Part shown: piece by piece, positions 43,976 through 55,164 of the stretch | How the letters are laid out: every line of letters starts with the position of its first letter | How positions within the stretch are numbered: position 1 is the stretch's first letter | NCBI GenBank assembly: GCA_951799425.1 | Contig: OX637406.1 | Location: forward strand, 30,560,390 to 30,624,389 | Source: Ilex aquifolium | Lineage: Eukaryota > Streptophyta > Magnoliopsida > Aquifoliales > Aquifoliaceae | Length of the DNA: 64,000 nucleotides | Direction of reading: 5' to 3' | Made by a program: the position numbers and the translations under genes | Notes under the pieces: generated by a model | What the model was told of the DNA's origin: nothing | What the model saw: the letters and a program-made list of their open reading frames with translations, nothing else | Database searches by the model: none

Positions 43976-45651
43976 TGCTTGGTGTTTTCCTTGTTATCCC
44001 TAACCCCTAAATATCATCCCTCAAAATGTATTGTATATGGATGGAGGGGAGTGTCACTCTCCCTTTGAGTAGTGTCAAAAGAAAGGGCAAGGAGATGGGA
44101 AAATGGGATGGTGGAAATGTGTTATATGTATGAACAAAAATGCTCCCCAAGTGCAAGGAGACTTTTGTTGGTCGTGTTTTACTTGGAGGTACTCCAAGGT
44201 CGATTCCACAGGGAAGGATGTAAACCAAAGGGAAAGTGATTTTGGGTGAAAGAAAGCGTAAAATTCTTTGTTGTTGAAAGTTGTTTGGTGAAGTGTGTTT
44301 TGGTGAAAATGAAATGAGAAACAAACGTTGGCTAACCCATGAGGTCACTCCAATAGGAATGCCGTCTCAACTCGAATCCCTCCTCCAATAAAGCATAAAT
44401 GAACGATTGATTTGTGGGAAGCTAGGGATAAGAAGGGTGAGTATCTAAGCATAAATCGTGACTAGGCCTACGGAATATCAAAGACTCACCAATTTATCCA
44501 CCCTCAACCCAGTCAAACCGAACCATTGAACTCTGAAAGAAGGGAGGAAAATGAGTTGAAATGTCATACCCAAGTGGAGGTTCCCCTTGGTTTAGCCAAC
44601 TAAAGGATTTTAGCTACTCATGCTTTGGATGAAATTAACAATGTAATGAGAATGCATTGCAAAGGAATGAAGTTCTTGAGTAACAAAATGCACACAAACA
44701 TAAGCTATAAGTGAAAGCAATGAATACCCATTTTAAAAGTAAGAAAAAGAGAAACTTTGATGCATTGATGGTGAAAGTTGTAAAAGAGAATTAAACTTGC
44801 AATGAACTTGTAGGAACTATCATTAATGACATTAAATGAAGCTCTAAAGATTCTTACAGGAGATTACAAGACAATGTATTGAAGAAAATGTAAAAATCTT
44901 AATTTTTCTCTCTAGAATACTATTCATCATCTTCTACCCAGACTTTCTCTCTCTATATATATATATATATCCTCCTCTGTATTATAATGCTGAAATCTGA
45001 ATAATGGAGTCCTCTTTCCCCCCAAAACGTCCATAGTGTGCTCTCCTAGTTGAGTGATGTGATCTCCATCCATAGGTTGTCAAGAGGGATGGGCTGGACA
45101 GGGTGGTGCAGAGCTAGCCTGCACACCCAGCTCCATTCTTCTTCTCTTTCCTCATTTATCATTGAAGCTTCCAAAGTCAAATGGAGGCTGTTGGAGGGTG
45201 GTACAATGTGATGGAGGAGTCAAAGACAAGTGGGAGAGTGATTGGTGGGTCCCTAAAAAACGGCGGACCTAAGTTGCAGAGGTTGGGGCAAGGATAGCAG
45301 ACCGTATCGGTACTCAGTACCGGTACCCCGAACTCCAGAGGCAGGACTGTACTGGTACGCTATGTTCCAGTGGCCAAACCGTACCGGTACTGCGTACCGA
45401 TACGCTTCTGCTGCTTTGTCTGATTTTTTTAATTTCTTCACTCCTAAGCCATTCTTTAGCCACTCTTTCATCCTCATTCACCTTAACTCATTTGGGAAGG
45501 CTTTAAGAAGCCTCATTTAGTGCCTTTTTTTTGCAAACACCAAAAATCTTCGTTAAGAACTCTAGTAATACAACTCCAATCATTTAACCCCCAAAAGCAA
45601 TTGAAAATAGGATGATTAGCACCTAAAATATGCAAAGTTTTGTGCTAATCA
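43976..45651 (-). repeat. 5' LTR of element D
   Basis: 1676 bp in + coordinates from TGCTTGGTG to TGTGCTAATCA. An alternating TATATA run at about 44953-44970 supplies the TATA box on the - strand. The block GAGTGTCACTCTCCCT and the terminal GTGCTAATCA are shared with the LTR of element E, so D and E are related families. The next five bases (tcggg, 45652-45656) would be its target duplication; the other copy was lost with the truncated end. Confidence 0.88.
45302..45404 (-). promoter_or_regulatory. U3 palindrome cluster of element D (GTACCGGTAC family)
   Basis: GTACCGGTAC is exact at 45317 and 45381. One-base variants lie at 45304 (GTATCGGTAC), 45349 (GTACTGGTAC) and 45394 (GTACCGATAC); each variant is a CpG-to-TpG/CpA type change or its equivalent. 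The cluster lies about 250-350 bp from the U3 end of the LTR, as in A, B and E, and upstream of the TATA run on the - strand. Confidence 0.75.
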
Positions 45652-45669
45652 TCGGGGAGCACCAGTTGG

Positions 45670-46840
45670 CGTAGCAGCAAACGACCAGACCAAAGTTCCA
45701 GCCGAGGCGAGCCCGTGGGAGCAAGACTAGGTGTCCCCGGGAGGAATTCACGCAGGTGCGCAGCCGAGGAGTGCTACCCATGTAGCTGGGGAAGGCCTGT
45801 CCCTGCAGAGAGATCGGAGCGGGATCACCGAAAGGCGGACCTGTACCGATGGGACCCTTGCCGTGAACTTTCGAGAGATGACATGGCAACGGAGTCCCGT
45901 ACGGAGTCCACAGCTAGGCGGCCCGGGAAGGAAAGGCTCCGAGAGGACCTCCGAGCCCATTTGGATGCCAAACGCAGGAAATCAAACGAGGATGAGGAGG
46001 ACGAGCAAATCATCTCCCCGAGAGATTCACCTTTCCCCTGTTCAAGGTTTATGATGGGAGGACAGATATCGAGAGCCACCTACGACAATACAAGCAGTTG
46101 ATGTCCATCTACGACACGGATCAAAAAGTATTGTGCCGAGTTTTCCCCATGAGTTTGAGGGATACCACTATGAAGTGGTATGAGAACTTGGCTCCTAAGA
46201 GTATTAAGTCATGGAGGCAAATGACCGAGCTCTTTGTGGCTCGATTCATCACCAGTAGCAAGAGGCCAAAAGATATCGGCACCTTGCTGACTCTTAAACG
46301 AAGGAGTGGAGAATCCCTTCGGCAGTATGCTATCAGGTACTGGGAGGAAGTCAACGAGGTCGATGCATGTCCAAAGGTCATAGCAGCAGCAATGTTCTGG
46401 TTAGGATTATCCCGAGACACCGACCTGTATAGATCCCTTACCAAGCGGGCCCCGGGAGACATGAAGAACCTGATGGCTCGGATAAACAAGTACGCCAGGG
46501 TGGAAGAAGAATCTGCGGTGCCCGACAATAGGGCCCCAGTGCCGAGGAAGAGAGAAAGAGAACCCCCGACAAGAAGAGGGCGCCTGTTCTGCCCCCAAAT
46601 CGTATGTCCTTTCAATGAGTAGATACGGTCTTCAAGGAGCCCATCTAGAGGATGCTAAACAAAATAAAGGAGAAGCCCTACTTCAAGTGGCCGCCCAAGA
46701 TGCGAGGGGACCCATCAACAAGGGGTTCGATATCTCGGTGTTCTTATCATCGGGATGTCGGGCACTTGACTGAAGATTGTAGGGTGTACAAGTCCTTCTT
46801 GGAGCAATTGGTCTGAGAGGGACATCTGGGGGAATTCATT
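45670..46840 (+). pseudogene. Element F gag
   Basis: The charged N-terminal part is in two frames (45715-46101). The capsid-like domain at 46098-46622 has LRDTTMKWYENLAPKSIKSW, LFVARFITSSKRPKD and ESLRQYAIRYWEEVNEV, typical of Tat gag. After a TAG near 46619 the frame goes on with a degenerate zinc knuckle (about 46735-46780, CSYHRDVGHLTEDC, with His in place of the second Cys). Confidence 0.82.
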
Positions 46841-46852
46841 GAGAAGCCTGCC

Positions 46853-47561
46853 GTGAGCTCGACGGGAGGAGGTCCCAACACATTTCAGGAGGCGGCAACC
46901 ATGATTGAGGTAATACACACTTGCACAATTGAAAAACCGACGTACAAATCCCTCCGGGCCGACCTCAAGAGAGTCTGGCAAGCAGTTAAGGTGGATAAAA
47001 GTGATGAACAGTCATCCAAACGACTCCGGACCGAAGCCGATGGTATTATTTTTTTCGATGCCGACTTACGAGGGCTGGCTCTCCCGCACGAAGACGCTTT
47101 GGTGATCACCCTCCGAGTTGACAAGTTTGATGTCAAGAGGATCTTAGTGGACTCAGGCAGTTCATCCGAAGTGATGTATGAGAACCTTTTCTGTAAAATG
47201 GGTTTTGCCTACAAAGACTTGAAGCAGGTAAAGACCCCTCATAGGTTTCAACGGTTCCAGTGCCCTTCCCATTGGAAAAATTACGTTCATGGTTAGTGCG
47301 GGGATCGTCACCATCCCGGTGGAATTCGTGGTGATAGATTCCGATTCGCCGTACAATGCCATCATGGGCAGGACGTGGTTGCATGCAATAAGGGCAGTGC
47401 ATTCGTCCTACCACCAGAAGGTCAAGTTCCTCACTCCAAGGGGAGTTATGGAGATACGCGGCGATCAGGTAGCGTCGAAAAATTGCTTTTACACCACTCT
47501 GAAAATTGGGATCAGCAGTCGATCTCAAGAGCGTGATCCCGAGGCGGTGGTGGCTAAATAG
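46853..47561 (+). pseudogene. Element F protease
   Basis: 46853-47296 carries FDVKRILVDSGSSSEVMYE (active site D-S-G-S-S). A frameshift near 47285 is followed by 47289-47561 with VVIDSDSPYNAIMGRTWLH, the flap-side motif of Tat proteases. Confidence 0.83.
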
Positions 47562-47585
47562 CAATCACAGCTTGGTCGGCCTGGC

Positions 47586-48525
47586 GTGGACGACCCGATT
47601 ACAGAACCAGCCGATCGATCAATGGAGTCATTGGTCAAAGTTTTTCTAAATCCCGAGGACAAGGAAATGTACTTTTTAATAGACAAATCATTAGTCGGCG
47701 ACGATAAGTCTGAGATGATATCTTTCTTGTGCCAGAATGCCGACATCTTTGCATGGACACAAGCCGAGATGACGGGCATAAGTGCCGATGTTATGACTCA
47801 TCGGCTTCATGTGGACCCTTCCTTCAAACCAGTGCGGCAGAAAGCTCAAAGAACGGCACCCCACCACGCAAAGGCAGTAGATGAAGAAGTGGATAAACTG
47901 TTGGAGGCGGGCTCCATCAGGGAAGTGCAGTTTCCCCAATGGTTATCTAACACGGTGTGCGCCAAGAAGAAATAAGGGAAATGACGAGTTTGTGTGGATT
48001 TCACAGACCTAAATAAAGCTTGCCCCAAGGAGGAGTATCCATTACCCAAGGTGGATCAACTAGTAGACGCAACTGCGGGCCATCAACACATCTCCTTTAT
48101 GGATGCTCGGGCAGGTTATCATTAGATCCCCTTGCATGAATCGGACCAGGGGAAGACAGCGTTCATTACGCCTCGGGGGATCTATTGCTACATGGTGATG
48201 CCCTTCAGTTTGAAGAATGCTGGAGCCACTTATCAGCTCCTGATGAATAAGAATTTTTAAGCAGTAGCTCGGCGTCACTATGGAAGTTTATATAGACGAC
48301 ATGCTAGTTAAAAGCAAAAAAGTTTTTGATCACCTCCGAGACCTTAGAGCGGATTTCAGCATTCTCCGGAAGTATGGTCTGAAGCTTAATGCCTCAAAGT
48401 GCACTTTCGGAGTAAGCTCAAGTAAATTCTTGGGGTACCTGGTCACCTATAGGGGCATCGAAGCGAACCCCGAGCAAGTGCAGGCCGTGCAGAATATCCA
48501 GGCGCCAAAGACATCCAGAAGTTGA
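47586..48525 (+). pseudogene. Element F reverse transcriptase
   Basis: 47586-47975 has the entrance (DVMTHRLHVDPSFKPVRQK, KLLEAGSIREVQFPQWL). A TAA cuts it, then about 47976-48260 continues (VCVDFTDLNKACPKEEYPLP, ISFMDARAGYH) with a further TAG and a frameshift. 48280-48525 holds the catalytic VYIDDMLVKS and LNASKCTFGVSSSKFLGYL. Confidence 0.85.
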
Positions 48526-49166
48526 CTGGAATGCTAGCGTCTCTCAACCGATTCATCTCCACGTCCTCGGATAAGTGCAAATCGTTCTTCGCCATGCTTA
48601 AGGGTGCAGCGAAGGGAAGTTGGGACGAGGAATGTGGCCGAGCGGTTGACGAGATTAAGGAGTACCTAAAGTCTCCCCCAACCTTGTCCATTCCATCGGC
48701 GAGGGAGGTACTAAGCCTCTACTTGTCTGTCTCGGAAGGCGCTGTAAGTGGAGCCCTCGTAAGGGAAAGTGAAGGGGCACAAAGGCCCATCTACTTCGTA
48801 AGCAAAACCCTGTTGGATGCTGAAACGCAATATTTGCCAATGGAGAAACTTATTCTGACATTGATTGTCTCAGCAAGGAAACTTCAACACTATTTCCAGG
48901 CACATGCCATAGAAGTCTTAACCGATCGGCCTCTCAAGCCTATTCTTCATAAAACCGACATGTTAGGAAGGGTTGCCAAGTGGGCTGTGGAACTCGGAGA
49001 GTTCGAAATAAGATACAAACCCCGTACTTCGATCAAAGGGCAGATCCTTGCCGATTTCGTTGTCGAGTTCTCTGTGTCCGAGCCCCCACAAGAGATGGTT
49101 GCTAGCAACGATGACACTTGGAGCCTACATGTCGATGGGTACTCGAGCACAAGGGGGCAGGGATAG
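48522..49166 (+). pseudogene. Element F RNase H (retroelement type)
   Basis: Thumb/connection (LNRFISTSSDKCKSFFAML) followed by RNase H-like SLYLSVSEGAVSGALVRE, PIYFVSKTLLDAETQYLPMEKL and VLTDRPLKPIL. The first acidic motif is degenerate, as is usual in the Tat branch where a second RNase H takes over. The LADFVVEFS linker leads to the next domain. Confidence 0.83.
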
Positions 49167-49507
49167 ATGTAGTACTGGCCAGTTTCGGAGGATTCATAAT
49201 AGAGCGAGCTATCAGATTGGGGTTCCAAGCATCCAATAATGAGGCCGAGTACGAGGCCCTGCTAGCAGGACTCGATATTGCATACTCGGTCGGGATAAGG
49301 CACCTCCATGTTTTCTGCGATTCCCAGCTGGTGGTGAACCAAATCAACGGTGACTTCGAGGCTCGCGACAGCAGGATGAAGGCATATCATCAGAAGGAAA
49401 AATCTAGAGTCGAGAAGTTAGAAAAGGTGGAAATCTCCCAGATTTCAAGGGATCACAATACTCACGCTGACGTGTTAGCTTACCTTGCCTCGGTATTGGC
49501 TTCGTAG
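49090..49507 (+). pseudogene. Element F archaeal-type RNase H
   Basis: WSLHVDGYSST (first Asp), a frameshift near 49160, then GFIIERAIRLGFQASNNEAEYEALLAGL split over the frame (Glu in NNEAEYEAL), VFCDSQLVVNQI (Asp) and HADVLAYLASV (His/Asp). This extra RNase H defines the Tat branch. Confidence 0.85.
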
Positions 49508-49729
49508 GTAACTCGATGCATTGTCATTAAAAGCTGGGAAAACCCGAGTATTGAAGAAACGAGGGCCGAGCAAGTATTGTCGATGCAAATGCAAGAAACG
49601 CCTCCGGGGTGGATGGACCCCATAATGGCATACCTGACGGAAGGAGTGCTTCCCGAGGATGTCAAAGAAGCCAGAAAGATCAGACTCAGGGCTCCTAGGT
49701 TCTGGATATCGGTCGATCATTAGTTATAC

Positions 49730-50870
49730 AGGAGGTCCTTCTCGGGGCCGCATTTGCTCTGCGTCCCCGAGGACAAAACGGAGCCTTTGCTCTATGAGGT
49801 TCATGAGGGTATATGTGGGAGTCATACAGGAGGAAGATCGCTCGCGCATCGAGCACTGTCCCAAGGGTATTGGTGGCCATATATGCAGAAGGATGCGAAA
49901 AGCTATGTTCGGAAATGTGACAAGTGTCAGAGATTTGCCCCCATCATCCGACAACCAACAGGAGATCTGAACTTACTGACAAGTCCCTGGCCATTCTCCC
50001 AATGGGGTTTGGATATTGTAGGACCCCTCTAGACAAGAAATTCCTCCTTGTAGCTACTGATTATTTCACAAAGTGGATAGAGGCTGAGCTCCTGAGTTGG
50101 ATACGGGACATCGAGACAAAGAAGTTCGTATGGTAGAACATTATCACTCGGTTCCGAATCCCTCGAGCCATCATCTCGGACAACGACACTCAATTCAATA
50201 GTGGTCCTTTCAAAGAATTCTGTTCAGAATTAGGAATACGCAACTATTATTCCACGCCAGCATACCCCCAAAGTAATGGGCAAGCAGAGGTCTCAAACAA
50301 GACACTATTAGCGGGAATCAAGAAGAGACTGGAAAAGGCAAAGGGAAAGTGGACCGTGGAGTTACTCAACGTGCTATGGGCTTATAGGACCACGCCGAGG
50401 ACGTCAACAGGAGAAACGCCATACACCATGACATATAGGGTTGAGGTTGTCATCCCATTAGAAGTAGGGCTCCCAACGATACGAAGCCAAGCCTTTGAGT
50501 TAGGGAACAATGATCAGACGCTTGCCAAATATCTTGATTTAGCTGAAGAAAGAAGGGAACTAGCATCCATTAAGCTGGAAAAGTACCAGGGAGAGCTGTC
50601 AAGACAACACTAGAAGAAGGTCTGGACGAGGAATTTCCAAGTAGGAGACTTGGTGTTGTGCAAAGTGGTGGGCACTGCTCGGGAACCCACTGATGGGAAA
50701 CTCGATCCCAATTGAGAAGGCCCTTACAAATTGATCACTGTGGGGGGCACAGGGGCATAAAGATTATAAGATATGGATGCAAATGATGTAAACCGACCTT
50801 GGAATATATCGAATTTGAAGAAATACTTCACTAAAGTTGAAATCCAAGGCCATCTCAAAAATTACCACAA
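49730..50870 (+). pseudogene. Element F integrase
   Basis: Finger HEGICGSHTGG and CDKCQRF (H2C2), then WGLDIVGPL (first Asp), a frameshift, LLVATDYFTKWIEAE, a TAG, RAIISDNDTQFNSGPF (second Asp), TPAYPQSNGQAEVSNK (Glu) and WAYRTTPRTSTGETPY. A TAG near 50611 separates the C-terminal domain (GDLVLCKVVGTAREP). Confidence 0.85.
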
Positions 50871-51536
50871 GCCTTGCGCTCGATCGTTAGAGGCACAACC
50901 CCGAGCGGTATCAGACTCCACCCTTGGAGCAACGCCCTCCAAAGTTTAACACGAGCCTTGCACTCGGTCGTTAGGGGCACGGCCCCGAGGGTTATCATAC
51001 TCCACCCTTGGAGCAACGCCCTCGAAAGCTTAACACGAGCCTGGCGCTCGGTCGTTAGGGGCACGGTCCCGAGGGGTATCAGACTCCACCGTTGGAGCAA
51101 CGCCCTCTAAAGTTTAACACCAGCCTTGCGCTCGGTCGTTAGGGGCACGACCCCGAGGGGTATCAGACTCCACCCTTAGAGCAACACCCTCGAAAGTGTA
51201 ACACGAGCCTTGCGCTTGGTCGTTAGGGGCACGGCCCCGAGGGGTATCAGACTCCACCCTTGGAGCAACACCCTCGAAAGTTTAACACGAGCCTTGCGCT
51301 CGGTCGTTACGGGCACGACCCCGAGGGGTATTAGACTCCACCCTTGGAGCAACGCCCTCAAAAGCTTAACACGAGCCTTGCGCTCGGTCGTTAGGGATAT
51401 GGTCCTAAGGGGTATCAGACTCCACCGTTGGAGCAACGCCCTCGAAAGCTTAACACGAGCCTTGCGCTTGGGCAACGCCCTCAAAAGTTTTGAGCCTTGT
51501 GCTTGAGCACGGCCCCAAGAGGTTCAAACCTCCAAA
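50871..51536 (+). repeat. 84-bp tandem array after pol of element F
   Basis: Unit starts GCCTTGCGCTCGGTCGTTAG at 50871, 50955, 51039, 51123, 51207, 51291, 51375 and 51459, exactly 84 bp apart. There are seven full units and a broken eighth that decays by 51536. Tandem repeats at this place are known in Tat/Ogre elements and can seed satellite DNA. As 84 is a multiple of three, both strands stay open by chance; the open frames here are not genes. Confidence 0.93.
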
Positions 51537-51689
51537 TACTTGTACATTTTCAGTGTAAATAGGCTGGGGGTACAAAGAACAATCCGACAGGAAAAGAGAG
51601 ATCATAATAAAAAAGTAAATTTCATAAACAAAAGGAAAGGGGCTTTGCATCCCCGGAGCATACAAGCAAAAGGTAAAAAGAGTACAAAA

Positions 51690-54094
51690 AAGGGAGAAAC
51701 ACTAAGCCCTTGCTCCACCTTCGGGGTCCGCCTGTTCATCACCGCCGACCTCGCCGCCACCAAGAGCACAACGCCACCTCAGAGGTTCTTCCCCAAGTAT
51801 TTCACCAAGTTTAGTATCCAGCTCTCTAGGAGGAAGGACGACAGAGCTAAGGAGAGACAAATCGACGCTCTCACCTGAAGGGGGAGGGGAAGGATGCCGA
51901 GGGAGATTGCCGCTATCGACGTCACTAAGTGTGATCGGCTCGTTCTGACATTCGGTTCCCCCCGCCCCTTCGGTGGATCCCTCGAGGCCTGGCTCGGATT
52001 GTGGCTACTCCTCGGGGTCAGCCCCTTCTTCGGGTTTTGCGAGGTGGTTGTGCATTGTGAACAAACCCGAACCAGTCTCAACATGGGCGGCATGCAGAAT
52101 GGCATCCCAGCCTTGCTTGTAAGCCTTCTTCTTGGCTTCTTCGAAGGCCAGGACCATCTGATCTTGGCAGTCGAGCCACACCCGCTCGCATTCCTGTCGA
52201 ATCCTCTTTTGCTCCCCCGCCTTCTCTGCAGCCAAGGCGTCGACTTTGGCCGTCAACTCGTTGATGATGGATTCGGCTTCCTACAGCTTGACGTCGACGA
52301 CAAAAACCCAGAGCTCGTACTCTTCCACCTTCTTAGTGGCCTCGGCCTCAGCATCCTTCACCTTCTCTAGCTTAGCCTCGGCCTCGGTCTCCTTGCGGAT
52401 GAGGTCGGTGATGTGCTTGGTTAGGTCGGCGAGCGTCCTCTCCACCCCCCTAATATGCTCGTCTTTATGAGCCAGAGCCTTCTTGGCATTCCTCGCCACC
52501 TTCTTGTAGCCCCAAAAGCGTTCAATGACGACCCTCATCTGTTGACAGGCCTACAAGCAGAAAACCTAAGTCAGAAATGACCAGAAAAACAAAACAAAAT
52601 GAAACTCAAGGCCATGGTCGCACTCACCATCATATTGTTGTGAACAACACTTTGCAGGAGTCTGTTGTCCCCGTAACCTTGGTAAACGGCCAGGTCAACC
52701 TCAAATTGGAAGCTCTCGATGACGGCGAAGGCGACGTCAGGAGATTCGATGATGGAGTTAGACTCCAACACTGGGCGCCCCCTACGGGTCAGTGCTCAGG
52801 GGGCCCATTCGGCTAGCGTTTCACCCTCTGGGGCTGGGGTATCATGTTGGCGCTTCACCTAGCGCTCATCAGACGCCTCGGGGTCTCGACTTCGACGGTC
52901 CCTTGACGGATCATCCGAGGAAGTCATTTGGCGCCTTGGGGGATGATCCCTCGGGGGAATCACGGGGTCCTGGGACGGCTGAGAACATGGTGGCGGCGGA
53001 GGTGGCTATCGGCATGGTGAAGGCGGTGGCGGGGCAGTCAGGGCGGTTCTCGAGGTCCCGACAGCTCTAGAGAGCCTTGCTCTCCTTGCCACGCTCTCCT
53101 TGCCACCGCAGCAGCTTCCATGGTAGCAATAGTGATGGGAGGAGGGTTGAACATGTTGTCGGTGGAAGAAGTGTGTTCGGAGTCTCGGTTAAGGTCGCCT
53201 TTAAGGTCCTTTTCTTCTTCCTTCGAGGAACGGTCCTCCCAGATAGAAGGATCGAAAGGCGGTGGCACTTGGGAGAATAGGCTGTAGGTCGGCTGGTAGC
53301 CGAGTAGTACGTAGGCTGCTTGGGCGAAAGGGTCAGCCTAGTGAGACCAAACTTTCAGCGTGTCCTCAAAGTTTACTTAGGACTTCAGAGGTTGGGTGGC
53401 GTCGACCCTGTATCCTTCTGCAAAAGCAAACCACAAAAAGATTAGGGATGGCGACAGAAGCCGAACAAATCTCAATATTTGCAAAACACACCTGGATCCC
53501 TCGGCACTTTGGGGCAGAACAATTTGTCATACTCGGGCCCATCTCCTGTCTCCCAACTCCCGCCAAGCATGATCAGATCATCCACATACCCCTTGTCCGA
53601 GTTCGGCATGTAGGTCACCAGGTACATAGAATGATCCCGAGCCTGGAGGTAGTACTTGCCCCCCGAGACTAGCCTCAAGTTGTAACAAAAGAGGATCTCA
53701 TCTACCCCCAGGTTTACCCCAAGCCGAGCATTAAGGGCGACTACGCCCATGACCAACCTATAGAAGTTGACTCCACACTATAGGGAAAGAGCCTTAGATG
53801 CATTAGCATCCTTAGCAAGAGGGGATTGAGGGGGAACGTGACTCCCCCTTCCATGAAGGATTTTGTATAGAAGGGCATCATCTCTATGCTCCCTATTTCT
53901 TTCCTATGGAAACGAGGGTTGAAGGGGAAGGCAAGGATGGGCTCAACGATGTGGTATTTGTCCTTAAAAACTTTGATATTGTCTTGTGTCACTTCGGTCC
54001 TCTTCAACCTACGGTTATCCCTCGCCCTACCAACTTCCCTCGCCCTAACGGTCTCCCTCACCACGGTTCTACGTATTATAGCCAAGAGAGGCAT
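51690..54094 (-). pseudogene. Antisense ORF of element F (gypsy-type transposon domain, coiled coil), broken
   Basis: N-terminal piece 53741-54094 with VEPILAFPFNPRFHRKEIGS and FMEGGVTFPLNPLLLRML, the 'putative gypsy type transposon' domain. A frameshift near 53775 is followed by 53472-53756 (VALNARLGVNLG, LVSGGKYYLQARD). GT-AG introns are visible at 53418-53491 (74 bp) and 52551-52627 (77 bp). Downstream exons continue in phase (IWEDRSSKEEEKDLKG) to a coiled-coil region (52281-52538: RNAKKALAHKDEHIRGVERT; 52005-52256: VDALAAEKAGEQKRIRQECE). Stops in frame: TAA and TAG near 53382 and 53340, and TAG near 52280 where CAG is likely. Antisense ORFs of this kind are known in Tat elements; the function is unknown. 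Confidence 0.7.
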
Positions 54095-54290
54095 TTGGGA
54101 GAAATGTAGAGGAAGAAGGGGAAAATGAGAAACAAACTGGAGAGGAGAAGGGTACTTACAAGTGACAGATCTTCAAGGCGAGACCTCAGGAAAGCAAGGG
54201 GGAATGCTCGGGAGACTAGAGTGGAGTACTCGAGAGATGAATGCTGAGAGAATTCGAGGATGCAAAGTTCTGAACTGGCTAAACGACCTC

Positions 54291-54299
54291 CTATTTATA
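54291..54299 (-). promoter_or_regulatory. TATA box for the antisense ORF of element F
   Basis: TATAAATAG on the - strand, about 200 bp upstream of the ORF start at 54094 and in a pyrimidine-rich leader. It points away from the + strand genes of the element. Confidence 0.5.
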
Positions 54300-54539
54300 C
54301 CCTGTTGAAGGAGCGGGAATCGAAGTGGTATGTAATCATGGAGGAATTTGAAAAAGGCGGCCCAAGGCGTGCAAGTAACAGCCCGTTACCTCGGCGTGCT
54401 CGGGAAGCCACCAATCTCCATGCGCCACTTGTCCCACGTCGCAAGAAGAGTGGGGGCTGGGGGGCAGTTGGCGGGACTTTAGACGGCTCAGTAGCCCCCA
54501 AGTTGACATGTGGATTGATACAGCCGTTGTGAAAACCAA

Positions 54540-55160
54540 AAGACGCTAGGAGATAGCACCGAGCAGTTATTACCCAGAAGAGTCGAGTTCTCATACTTAC
54601 ACCAGCATTTAAGAAGACTTGACATCTCATTTATTAAGACTTGAGTGACTACGACAGGACCATTAATGAGCTTCTACTTCCTCGAGACCCAAACTGACAG
54701 TCATCATTGCAAAACATTAATGGCTATTGCGTCGAGAATATATCCCCGGCACACCCCGAGGTACTGTTCCCCGACCATTTAGTACTCGGGAGTAGGTGTC
54801 AAGCGTCGATTAAAGAAACTCAAGTGCATGGTGATAGCTGTAAGTGCTCGGTGTTACCCTGAGCACTTGTCCTATCAGCCAAGCATTAATGACGTGGGAA
54901 TCTGAGTGGAGAACACTTATTACGCATGGATAGGAGTGCAAGTCATTAAATGTCGAGATGGGATTCTCTGTCCACACACTCATTGCTAATTCAGGTATAT
55001 ATACTCATAAGAAGAATGGACAAAGGTACGCAAACTAAACTGAGAAAAAGAATACACTGTGTCCAAGCCTCCAAACTCACACTGACTTAAGCTTCACCCG
55101 ACCCATTTCCTGACCCTTTGGTTGTTTTTCAGGTTCATCATCCGGAGGATCGCTATCTCA
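54540..55160 (+). repeat. Probable 3' LTR of element F (partial, boundaries uncertain)
   Basis: TATATATACTC near 54994 as TATA box, CACTGACTTAAGC near 55079, and TTTTTCAGGTTCATCATCC near 55125. These follow the order TATA, CTGACTTAAGC, CAG seen in Tat LTRs. An inverted repeat AAGTGCTC/GAGCACTT lies near 54840-54868 upstream of the TATA box. I cannot fix the termini because no second LTR copy is present. Confidence 0.45.
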
Positions 55161-55164
55161 ATCT

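Larger units (their letters stand above)
38380..45651 (-). mobile_element. Element D: Athila-like element truncated inside integrase
   Basis: The - strand element keeps its 5' LTR (43976-45651), PBS, gag, protease, RT, RNase H and most of integrase, then ends abruptly near 38380. Everything after integrase, the 3' LTR and the env-position region are missing. It is of the same lineage as A and B but a different family: its LTR starts TGCTTG in + coordinates and its proteins are only moderately similar. Many stops and frameshifts show that it is older than A or B. Confidence 0.88.
45652..55160 (+). mobile_element. Element F: decayed Tat-lineage Ty3/gypsy element
   Basis: On the + strand: gag, protease, RT, RNase H, a second archaeal-type RNase H, integrase, tandem array, then an antisense ORF and a probable 3' LTR. 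The archaeal-type RNase H and the antisense ORF are hallmarks of the Tat/Ogre/Retand branch. The coding region is broken in many places. The 5' LTR is missing because element D's LTR abuts the leader at 45652. The right boundary near 55160 is approximate. Confidence 0.83.

Noticed and set aside
45715-46101. Two overlapping + strand ORFs and several - strand ORFs at the start of element F as separate genes
   Set aside because: They are frame pieces and shadows of the Tat gag N-terminus, which is frameshifted.
50855-51506. Long overlapping ORFs on both strands in the 84-bp array
   Set aside because: The unit length is a multiple of three and lacks stops in several frames; openness follows from repetition.
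50871-51536. CRISPR-like array
   Set aside because: Units are contiguous tandem repeats without unique spacers, in plant retrotransposon DNA.
52246-52816. + strand ORFs between 51894 and 53672 rich in Ser, Leu and Val
   Set aside because: They are reverse shadows of the coiled-coil antisense ORF; the real strand shows splice sites and conserved motifs.
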